Shown here piece by piece: positions 22,101-28,751 of a stretch of DNA of 64,000 nt (the first letter of the stretch is position 1; each line of letters begins with the position of its first letter). The notes beneath the pieces were generated by a model. That model worked only from the letters and a program-made list of their open reading frames with translations, searched no databases and was not told the origin of the DNA. Origin of the DNA: Macrostomum hystrix. Taxonomy: Eukaryota; Platyhelminthes; Macrostomidae. Position numbers and translations under genes: made by a program. Where the stretch lies: contig CATNEN010000009.1 of NCBI GenBank assembly GCA_950097015.1, positions 746,501-810,500 on the forward strand, in the 5' to 3' direction.

Positions 22101-25068
22101 TGGCTTCTGCGTTTTGATGTACATAGCCTCGAAAATGCTGAGTTTGAAATCATTTTTGCAGGTATCGATCAATTTAAACCTTTCAGAGGGCTCCCTATTG
22201 CAGCAGCTGTTACACGTGAGAAGATGCTCGTGAATAGCATAGTTTTTCATCCGATGCTCCCTCACTCTCGTGTACAGGTGACGTTTAGTTTTTCCTATGT
22301 AGGAAATGCTCTGATCCTCAGAGCAATGAAATTTATACACAACACCTGCTGCGAGAGGACGAGGGGCACGGGATTTCAGTCTGCTGACGAACCTGGAAAT
22401 TTTATCAGTGCGGAACACAACTTTCAGCTGAAGGTTAAAGTTTCTATGAAAATGTTTCTCAATTTTCTTTTTAAACTCAATAGAGCAAAGGCAAAAAACG
22501 GTAAAATAGTCAGAGGATTATTCACTTCACTGGCTTCTACATGTAACTAAATAAGCAACTTCATGTTGGTGTTTACCTTCATTTACCTTATCATTTTGAA
22601 GCGAGCAACACTTCCCAAACCAATCTTGCTTTCAAAACCTCTCATAAACACGGAAACTTTCTCTTTCAAGACTTGCCCTACTCAAAACTTCTATCCTTAA
22701 ATCCTACTCGACTTGCAATATTTCGAAGAAATCTCCCCGTTCGTAAATATCCCCGTTTACAAAACTTCCCGTTCACAAATATCCTCATGTCACAAATCTC
22801 CCAAGCAAATCCAAAAGCCTGACAATTTGCTCCTCAGGTTGATCAACAAAAGCCAGGTGTGATTAGCTCACTCAGCTAATTAGGGGAGACAGGTACTGGA
22901 GATGGCACTGCTCACGGCCGCCCTGCTCAGCCGGTACAGTGGGATAAATAATGACGTGTTTGCTCTCCGAATCCTCAGCAACCGAGCCGCGCCTGCTCTA
23001 TATTTGGCTGCCTGTTTTCAAAGAAGCCTTCCTTGGCTTCTAGAAGGCATCGCAGAAAAGTGCAACCTCCGCCTCCGCCTCCGCCTCCGCCTCCGCCTCC
23101 TTCGGTCGGTTTATGAGGCTGCAGTGTTATTAATTTCTCCTTTGACATTTGCGACAATAAAACTAAGGACTCAGGAAACACTCGAAGCTTCACCGGCAAA
23201 GGCTCGGGTCAGATGAGAGATAGAGGACAGATGGGAGAAAAGTTTAGAAATGGGAGAAATGAAAGGGCAGAGTTGGAGCAGGAGAGAAAAGACGTTTTGG
23301 GAAAAAATGTAAGAAATGCGAGAAAGGAGAGAAAGAGTGCAGATGGGAGAAAGGGTATAGATGAAATGTGGAGAGAAGGGGAGAAAGAGTGCAGATGGGA
23401 GAAAGGGTATAGATGAAATGTGGAGAGAAGGGGAGAAAGAGTGCTGATGGGAGAAAGGGTATAGATGAAATGTGGAGAGAAGGGGAGAAAGAGTGCAGAT
23501 GGGAGAAAGGGTATAGATGAAATGTGGAGAGAAGGGGAGAAAGAGTGCAGATGGGAGAAAGGGTATAGATGAAATGTGGAGAGAAGGGGAGAAAGAGTGC
23601 AGATGGGAGAAAGGGTATAGATGAAATGTGGAGAGAAGGGGAGAAAAGGAAATGATGGAAGAACTGTCCCCTTTCAAGAAAGATTTCAGAGGAGTTGGAA
23701 ACGGTTCTCGAAGCGGATGCGCAGGTGAAAGGTACTCCCTAATTTAGAATGGAACAGGATGCCATGCAGTGCTCGGAAGGGATTTCTGCCCAATTGAGGC
23801 ACAGTTGAGGAAGCTGAAGGTGGATTTTCCGTCCGTCTAGAGCGGCATTGGGAGCTGCTCTAAGGTGCGCCGAAAACCGGTCTCGGGCCGGATCGGGGCA
23901 GCAGCGGCTCGACCCGCTCTGAGACCCGAGAATCTGATGCCTCTCGTGTGTAAGAAGGCCGCCCCCAGCCCCCTGGGTGAAAATATCCCCTTTGTCACAA
24001 TTTCCCCGGGGGAAATGGGATCATCAGCGGGGACTGCTACCCTCTCCCCTCCGATACTCGGGTCATCGGTGCACAGCGCCTTCTTTGTGGCCGGGAAACT
24101 GACAGCTCCGGGCGGCTCTGGACTCAGCACTCCCTGCTGAGGGTGGCCTGGGGTTCGTGCGTGTCCCGGCATTCGCAATTAGTGATGCGGCGCAGATCGC
24201 AAGCTAAGGGAGGGGTGGGCGGCGCGTGTGCCGAATCAGGCGGCGGTCAAGCACGACTATTTTTAGCTGGGCGAAACAGCTGGGCAATCTCAAGGAGACC
24301 TGCACCACTGCAACTGCTGGGCTGGCAGATAGGCAGAACAGACAACATTGCGGACACCAAAGCAGACACCACAGCAGACACCACAGCAGACACCACAGCA
24401 GACACCACAGCAGACACCCTAATTTCAGCTCCGAACACCGCCTGATACTGAAAAGTCCCCAATTCCAGCACCGAACAGTCCCCAATTCCAGCTCGGAACA
24501 GTCCCCAATTCCAGCATCGAACAGTCCCCAATTCCAGCACCGAACAGTCCCCAATTCCAGCTCCGAACAGTCCCCAATTCCAGCACCGAACAGTCCCCAA
24601 TTCCAGCTCCGAACAGTCCCCAATTCCAGCTCCGAACAGTCCCCAATTCCAGCTCCGAACAGTCCCCAATTCCAGCACCGAACAGTCCCCAATTCCAGCT
24701 CCGAACAGTCCCCAATTCCAGCTCCGAACAGTCCCCAATTCCAGCTCCGAACAGTCCCCAATTCCAGCACCGAACAGTCCACAATTCCCCAAGTCCTCTG
24801 AACAGTCACAAGATTCGAACAGCGTGGCTAGCATGGACTGAAACTCAAAGCCGAACCCACATACCTCGCACCGCAGGCGCTGTTCCAGAACCTGCCGTTT
24901 GTGCAGTGCTGCCTGAACCCCTTCATCTACGTGTTCGTGTCGCAGAACTGGCGGGCGGGTCTCGTCCGCCTGATGCGCCGCGCCCTGCCCTGCCTGGGCC
25001 GCTGGCGGCGCGCGCAGCAGCAGCAGCTGAATGGCGTCTGCCTGCAGTCTCTGCAGGAGGTCAACTGA
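10114..25068 (+). CDS. Class A GPCR, six exons, lacking D2.50 and DRY
   Basis: Reconstructed rhodopsin-family receptor of 459 residues. Exons: 10114-10529, 12499-12622, 12997-13235, 16606-16885, 18577-18705, 24877-25068; all junctions are GT-AG and the phases (2,0,2,0,0) agree. Seen: N-glycosylation sites at N10 and N108; TM1 asparagine N59; TM3 Cys114 and ECL2 Cys203 (the usual disulfide pair); TM4 Trp166; TM5 Pro233 and Tyr241; TM6 GWLP at 368-371; TM7 NPFIY at 410-414; a short Arg-rich tail. The third cytoplasmic loop (exon 4) carries polyalanine. The first intron splits codon 139, where the DRY arginine is normally split, but the spliced motif reads Q-I-Y, and the TM2 aspartate position is Ala87. 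This suggests altered or absent G-protein activation. The ligand class is unknown; a peptide receptor-like origin is a guess. No canonical AATAAA follows. Confidence 0.88.
10540..10675. repeat. 44-bp repeat, about 2.5 copies, in intron 1
   Basis: Direct repeats of about 44 bp contain CTCTCTACTTTGCTGCT and CAACGCATTGA, starting just after the first donor site (GTAAGT at 10530). The rest of intron 1 up to 11774 is unassigned. It includes a 131-codon plus-strand frame (11316-11711) with no family resemblance, which I do not call. Confidence 0.8.
11775..12209 (+). CDS. Small intronless hypothetical gene nested in GPCR intron 1
   Basis: A 144-residue open frame on the same strand as the host receptor, wholly inside its first intron. 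I do not recognise the family. The protein is hydrophilic and rich in Ser, Arg, Ala and Gly. It has basic Ser motifs near residues 30-42 ([12 protein letters not shown]), a basic stretch around 94-112, and an acidic Ser-rich C-terminus ending [13 protein letters not shown]. It has no TM segment and no signal peptide. GC-rich third positions and an AATAAA 75 bp past the stop support a real transcript. AGCAG immediately before the TCATG start could be a splice (or trans-splice) acceptor; this is inference. Alternatives are a retrocopy, or an alternative exon of the host gene. A long minus-strand frame here (11712-12365) is taken as antisense shadow. Confidence 0.6.
   Translation: MTDTASTDPTKLSAPVTAGGLTSIGSAGGSRRRNLSRSRADSVEQLEQLAGGSNSPDSGAPCPLHRSRRFQRLQANKDEIAAVGNVALDGTLAPSRLLKKCRELKRASSAGRGLSSAKNSDDDTSTYSSIGSLPSDFEEICNNS
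12284..12289 (+). terminator. Poly(A) signal AATAAA of nested gene
   Basis: A canonical hexamer 75 bp downstream of the 12207-12209 stop codon, with TG-rich sequence (TTCTGTCTGAGC) about 10-20 bp further on. Confidence 0.65.
13706..13830. repeat. 21-bp minisatellite, 6 copies, in intron 3
   Basis: Six near-perfect copies of a 21-bp unit (CTTCTCCTAGTCACCAGGGT plus A). The array ends right beside a perfect hairpin and a SINE. Confidence 0.92.
13836..13861. repeat. Perfect 10-bp hairpin next to SINE
   Basis: CTCTCGTGAC, a 6-base loop, then GTCACGAGAG: an exact inverted repeat lying between the minisatellite and the tRNA-like SINE head. Confidence 0.85.
13862..14172 (+). mobile_element. tRNA-derived SINE, near complete
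   Basis: The head resembles a tRNA with an A box (TAGCCTAGTGG) and a B box (GGTTCGATTCC). It is followed by a central part containing GCAAGACACTTAACTCTGC and AGCTGTTAAATGGGTACC, of the kind seen in conserved-domain SINEs of many invertebrates. It then has a unique body (ACAGCCGTACGCAGCC...) and an AT-rich ATTATT tail. The second, minus-strand copy at 16382-16545 shares the central part and body, which confirms it is a repeat family. It lies in intron 3 of the GPCR gene. Confidence 0.82.
14173..15050. other. Unassigned intron 3 sequence
   Basis: Ordinary sequence between the SINE and the 15-bp array. I see no exon; short frames only. Confidence 0.5.
15055..15975. repeat. 15-bp minisatellite, about 61 copies, in intron 3
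   Basis: The unit GAGAGAGGAGACAGT alternates with GACAGAGGAGACAGT and a few GAGCG variants. Because 15 is a multiple of three, several frames stay open (for example [10 protein letters not shown] on the plus strand, and a Leu/Ser-Pro repeat of 384 codons on the minus strand). These are not proteins. Sequence from 15976 to 16381 is unassigned. Confidence 0.96.
16382..16545 (-). mobile_element. Internally deleted copy of the same SINE
   Basis: The reverse complement matches the 13862-14172 SINE through the AGCTGTTAAAT/GGTACC core and the CAGTCCATGGACTG and GCCGTACGCAGCC body. The part between the end of the tRNA-like head and the TTCAGTTCACCC core is missing (about 75 bp). It ends about 60 bp upstream of GPCR exon 4. 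Confidence 0.8.
16684..16738 (+). repeat. GCC/GCT triplet tract coding polyalanine in GPCR exon 4
   Basis: A run of GCC and GCT codons in the third cytoplasmic loop of the receptor gives an alanine tract of about 16-20 residues with one Val interruption, followed by an Ala/Glu segment. It is purely in-frame, so it is compatible with function. Confidence 0.8.
17300..17475. repeat. 11-bp minisatellite in intron 4
   Basis: Units of about 11 bp (CACCTGACACC), clean to 17375 and degenerate after that. The flanking sequence from 16886 to 17299 is ordinary intron. Confidence 0.9.
17545..17990. repeat. 17-bp CT-rich minisatellite in intron 4
   Basis: The unit TCTCATCTCCCTCTCAC and a TCTCTC variant give a polypyrimidine tract of about 440 bp on the transcribed-strand sense of the GPCR gene. 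The stop-free frames are artefacts. Confidence 0.94.
18317..18570. repeat. (TCAC)n microsatellite abutting the exon 5 acceptor
   Basis: About 63 copies of a 4-bp unit with a single ATTC interruption near 18449. It ends six bases before the ATC of GPCR exon 5 (ACGCAG at 18571-18576), so the repeat itself must serve as the pyrimidine-rich part of the 3' splice site. Confidence 0.95.
18785..19140. repeat. 38-bp minisatellite, about 9 copies, in intron 5
   Basis: The unit contains GTAGGGATGATCATTGTGAG and CTTGGGAATAAGA. It begins about 80 bp after the exon 5 donor. Sequence from 19141 to 19605 is unassigned. Confidence 0.94.
19606..21378 (+). mobile_element. Deleted piggyBac-like DNA transposon bounded by inverted arms
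   Basis: Arms of about 38 bp in inverted orientation (19606-19649 and 21341-21378) share TACCAT and GACCGGAACGGATA with about 84 percent identity by eye. They flank a decayed piggyBac-type transposase reading (20018-21030). I could not place TTAA target duplications, so the true ends may lie outside the arms. CCATAGAC/GTCTATGG motifs recur across 19644-21720 and may belong to the element. Confidence 0.65.
20018..21030 (+). pseudogene. piggyBac-like transposase relic
   Basis: Three pieces are visible. (1) 20018-20392: an acidic N-terminus with an EFLG-type motif and a Trp-rich segment, as in piggyBac transposases. (2) About 20388-20690: after a frame change and an in-frame stop, [11 protein letters not shown], then the YYSTPFF and [13 protein letters not shown] region, and [14 protein letters not shown], which carries one catalytic-core Asp motif. 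(3) 20919-21030: a C-terminal Cys-rich zinc-binding domain (KRCRVCYR ... YCCPECPG ... LCLEGCF). The core between pieces 2 and 3, which should hold the remaining catalytic Asp residues, is missing. Not functional. It lies in intron 5 of the GPCR gene. Confidence 0.82.
21691..21787. repeat. Foldback palindrome, arms about 45 bp
   Basis: Near-perfect inverted arms (TATGCTAGGCTTCC ... GTGCGTAAATAGTCT, against GACTATTTACGCAC ... GGAAGCCTAGCATA) meet at a GCGC-rich centre (GTGCGCTGCGCGCAC). This forms a long hairpin, probably a small foldback/MITE end between the piggyBac and Penelope-like relics. Confidence 0.88.
21868..21910 (-). other. Hammerhead-ribozyme-like motif of Penelope-like element
   Basis: The minus strand reads CTGAAGA, then TGACC-loop-GGTC, GAA, then ATGC-ATCG-GCAT followed by A. 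This matches the hammerhead core CUGANGA, stem II, GAA and stem III ending UH. One extra U precedes stem II, and I cannot find a good stem I next to it, so it is probably degenerate. Hammerhead motifs are known in Penelope-like terminal repeats. Confidence 0.5.
22041..22521 (-). pseudogene. GIY-YIG endonuclease fragment of Penelope-like element
   Basis: An open minus-strand stretch of about 160 residues; the first Met is at 22418. It has the linker after the reverse transcriptase (FKKKIEKHF ... [17 protein letters not shown]), then [24 protein letters not shown] (GIY-YIG core with catalytic Tyr and Arg), His and Cys residues ([10 protein letters not shown]), and an IFEAMYI segment. These parts occur in this order in Penelope-like elements. 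The polymerase part is missing, so it is called a fragment. Confidence 0.82.
22590..23334. other. Unassigned intron 5 sequence with short (CTCCGC)n run
   Basis: Ordinary sequence. A CTCCGC hexanucleotide run lies at about 23067-23100. No exon recognised. Confidence 0.5.
23335..23645. repeat. 52-bp minisatellite, about 6 copies, in intron 5
   Basis: The unit contains AGGGTATAGATGAAATGTGG and GAAAGAGTGCAGATGG. It is purine-rich on the plus strand. The sequence from 23646 to 24350 is GC-rich in part, holds overlapping short frames on both strands and no recognised exon. Confidence 0.93.
24355..24795. repeat. 12-bp and 22-bp tandem arrays before exon 6
   Basis: First about five copies of a 12-bp unit (ACAGCAGACACC, 24357-24418), then about 15 copies of a 22-bp unit (CCCAATTCCAGCACCGAACA plus GT, to about 24790). 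The last GPCR exon starts 82 bp further on. The open frames across the array on both strands are artefacts. Confidence 0.94.
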
Positions 25069-25764
25069 CCTGCTAGATGGATGTCACATTGATTGACATT
25101 TCCTTATCTAAGAAGCAGGGAAGTCAAGCACAATGACATCAGAATGCGAGTTTATGCGCCTGTAAATTACATGTTTATGTTTTCAGTGTATTTTAAATAG
25201 GTTTACTGCAGTGGTAGATCAATGATGTGTACAGTGCTCACCGGTTAACTTAAATTGAGCTGCTCTTGTAGCACTAATTCGCCTGTAGCTGTTGCTATGC
25301 TGTCATTCTGTTCTCAACAAAGTTTTCCAACTCGACTCATGCTAGTTATTAGCGCCAGAGCTGTTGTGAAGCCATGTACTCAAACAAAGCTAATTTTTAT
25401 CTCATTGTTATCCGCGTCCCATTTGCGATTTACCGTTTCGTTTACCCGGGTTGATGTACTTTTGTCTTAAGCTGTTTACCAGAGCTGTCTGTTTGCTGTA
25501 GCCTGTGTTGTTCCAGTAATTCCACTTACATGCTTTGGTTCTCTGTTAAAAACTACTTTTATTTCCATGATATTAGAAGCAGAACCGGCCCGCCACACCC
25601 TCACATTGGCTTCGGACTTGTGTCGCTGTGACAAATATAAAATATACGCACTGAAGCTGCTGCCCCCGTGCTGTTTGTTGCTCTCAAAGAATTTTTGCCA
25701 GCCAGCTTTCAAATTTAATCATATAAACTGGACCACAGTCGCACACCCCGCGACTGAATCAGCC
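25069..25764. other. Region downstream of GPCR gene
   Basis: Probably receptor 3' UTR and flank. No canonical AATAAA is seen; AATATAAAAT near 25637 could be a variant signal. Nothing else recognised. Confidence 0.5.
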
Positions 25765-26385
25765 TCAACTTTTACACCTCCAGCCGCACTGAATCAGCCT
25801 CAACTTTCACACCTCCAGCCGCACTGAATCAGCCTCAACTTTCACACCTCCAGCCGCACTGAATCAGCCTTAACTTTCACACCTCCAGCCGCACTGAATC
25901 AGCCTCAACTTTCACACCTTCAGCCGCACTGAATCAGCCTCAACTTTCACACCTCCAGCCGCACTGAATCAGCCTCAACTTTTACACCTCCAGCCGCACT
26001 GAATCAGCCTCAACTTTTACACCTCCAGCCGCACTGAATCAGCCTTAACTTTCACACCTCCAGCCGCACTGAATCAGCCTTAACTTTCACACCTCCAGCC
26101 GCACTGAATCAGCCTCAACTTTCACACCTCCAGCCGCACTGAATCAGCCTTAACTTTCACACCTCCAGCCGCACTGAATCAGCCTTAACTTTCACACCTC
26201 CAGCCGCACTGAATCAGCCTCAACTTTCACACCTCCAGCCGCACTGAATCAGCCTCAACTTTCACACCTCCAGCCGCACTGAATCAGCCTTAACTTTCAC
26301 ACCTCCAGCCGCACTGAATCAGCCTCAACTTTCACACCTCCAGCCGCACTGAATCAGCCTCAACTTTCACACCTCCAGCCGCACT
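25765..26385. repeat. 35-bp minisatellite, about 17 copies
   Basis: The unit contains GCACTGAATCAGCCTCAACT and TTCACACCTCCA, with CTCAACT/CTTAACT and TTCAC/TTTAC variants mixed along the array. Confidence 0.95.
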
Positions 26386-27589
26386 AACGCTTCAGTCAAA
26401 CTACTTTTTAATTTTTTAGTTCCACGTGAGGCGTCTTTTTACTCTATTTGCCTCTCGGACTCCAGACCTCATTTGGAAATTTTAATACTACATTTTACAT
26501 CTAGTGAGTTGTTTTTAGGCTATCCACTTTTTAGCGGAGTGAGCTAGAAAACTAGCGAAAAAGTTTTTTAACGTTAGAATATTTGACCTTCCACGTGTTC
26601 GTAAGCAACTTCCTTTAATTCGATTTCCGAACACGCTGAGCTATAACAAACTCTGAGCTATTCGAATTCTGTCATTCATCAACAATAGCACAGCTCAGCT
26701 GGCTGGGAAAATGATGTGTCTGGCTCAGTTGATTTTTTCTTGAATTGACAATGACAACGGCCTGGCAGTTTTTGTTAATCCCCACTGTGATTTATTGTTC
26801 TAGTTTAGCTTCCCGACGTAGGCTAGCAGACCTAATTGCTTTTTGGGTTCTGCTAAAAGTAACTTACTTAGGATACCCCAGCCTAGAGTGGGATTTCTGT
26901 TAGGATCGAGTGGGATTTCTGTTAGGAATCGAGTGGGATTTCTGTTAGGAATCGAGTGGGATTTCTGTTGGCTATCTGGTGGGCATTGGGATCAATAGAT
27001 CAATGGGATCAAAGACCCGCTGGTCTCATGTGGCCTGAAAATGAGGTGGAGTCATGAGGCTGATTACATACAGATTAACCCCGCAGCCTCTCCCCGATTT
27101 CGCAGAAATGTTTCACTGCCTGTCACGTTTGTCTGTCTATTCGTATCTTGGCGGCTTCTAATAAAGTTTTGTAATAAAATTTTCTCTAAATGGCATGCTT
27201 TGTAACAACAGGTGTGAAAAAGTGCTCCAGGTATGCTCAAAAACTCAACTGCCAGCACTGCCCTCCAGCCTTTCATTGGATCACGCATCCCCCGCCCACG
27301 CATTCGCCTATTGAGTTTTCTCCTAGTCACGCGCGCTAACGACCCCGAGTTTCAAAGCCTATTGAAATACTCGTATCTTTTGTCCTTCTCTGCAGGCACT
27401 TCTTGATTGACGGAAAATTGCCGTTTGCCATTTCTTAGCGATTTCAGCATTTCAGCGATTGTCCATTCGCTTGGGGGTTACTGTAGATTCAGAAGGGATT
27501 TCCCGAGGATTCGCTGGGGATTCGCTGGCGATTCACAATGGATTTACAGTGAATTTACTGAGGAATTGCTTGTGATTTGCTAAGGGTTC
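26386..27589. other. Unassigned spacer with a short 23-bp repeat
   Basis: AT-rich to about 26880, then about four copies of a 23-bp unit (GAGTGGGATTTCTGTTAGGA) at 26887-26970, then ordinary sequence. No gene recognised; the 88-codon minus-strand frame at 27064-27330 has no support. Confidence 0.55.
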
Positions 27590-28525
27590 GCTCAAGATTT
27601 GCTCAGGGTTTGCTCAAGATATGCTAAGGGTTCGCACAAGATTTGCTTAGGGTTCGCTCAAGATATACTAAGGGTTCGCACAAGATTTGCTTAGGGTTCG
27701 CACAAGATTTGCTTAGGGTTCGCTCAAGATATGCTAAGGGTTCGCACAAGATTTGCTTAGGGTTCGCTCAAGATTTGCTTAGGGTTCGCTCAAGATATGC
27801 TAAGGGTTCGCACAAGATTTGCTTAGGGTTCGCTCAAGATTTGCTTAGGGTTCGCTCAAGATTTGCTTAGGGTTCGCTCAAGATTTGCTTAGGGTTCGCT
27901 CAAGATTTGCTAAGGGTTCGCTCAAGATTTGCTAAGGGTTCGCTCAAGATATACTAAGGGTTCGCACAAGATTTGCTTAGGGTTCGCTCAAGATTTGCTT
28001 AGGGTTCGCTCAAGATTTGCTTAGGGTTCGCTCAAGATATGCTAAGGGTTCGCACAAGATTTGCTTAGGGTTCGCTCAAGATTTGCTTAGGGTTCGCTCA
28101 AGATTTGCTTAGGGTTCGCTCAAGATTTGCTTAGGGTTCGCTCAAGATTTGCTTAGGGTTCGCTCAAGATTTGCTAAGGGTTCGCTCAAGATTTGCTAAG
28201 GGTTCGCTCAAGATATACTAAGGGTTCGCACAAGATTTGCTTAGGGTTCGCTCAAGATTTGCTTAGGGTTCGCTCAAGATTTGCTTAGGGTTCGCTCAAG
28301 ATATGCTAAGGGTTCGCACAAGATTTGCTTAGGGTTCGCTCAAGATTTGCTTAGGGTTCGCTCAAGATTTGCTTAGGGTTCGCTCAAGATTTGCTTAGGG
28401 TTCGCTCAAGATTTGCTTAGGGTTCGCTCAAGATTTGCTAAGGGTTCGCTCAAGATTTGCTAAGGGTTCGCTCAAGATATACTAAGGGTTCGCACAAGAT
28501 TTGCTTAGGATTCGCTCAAGATTTA
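27590..28525. repeat. 22-bp minisatellite with 264-bp higher-order unit
   Basis: About 42 copies of a 22-bp unit (CTCAAGATTTGCTTAGGGTT core). The marker variant CTCAAGATATACTAAGGG recurs near 27940, 28205 and 28469, that is every 264 bp or 12 units, showing later block amplification. Confidence 0.95.
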
Positions 28526-28632
28526 ATATTACCTTGAATTATAAACTGGCTTTGTATTTATAGTGATTTTCACATAGTGATACTTGCGCACAGACACACG
28601 CATATGCATATACTACATATAGCAAACCAGAA

Positions 28633-28638
28633 TTTATT
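28633..28638 (-). terminator. Poly(A) signal of minus-strand four-TM gene
   Basis: TTTATT on the plus strand (AATAAA on the minus) lies 113 bp past the stop codon at 28752-28754. Confidence 0.65.
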
Positions 28639-28751
28639 GTTTAATAATTAAGTTCGATTTAAATAACAAATATAGAATCCTGACACTTCGCGCACTGCAC
28701 TACTGTCCACCCAAACTGAGTAGTGCGGTCAGCTGTGCTACCACCGTACTT

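Larger units (their letters stand above)
21826..22589 (-). mobile_element. Truncated Penelope-like retroelement with inverted terminal repeats
   Basis: Inverted arms of 41 bp (21826-21866 and 22549-22589, two mismatches) bound a 764-bp element. On the minus strand it contains a GIY-YIG endonuclease fragment (22041-22521) and, downstream of that, a hammerhead-like motif (21868-21910). The reverse transcriptase region is absent. The combination fits a 5'-truncated Penelope-like element inserted in intron 5 of the GPCR gene. Confidence 0.75.
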
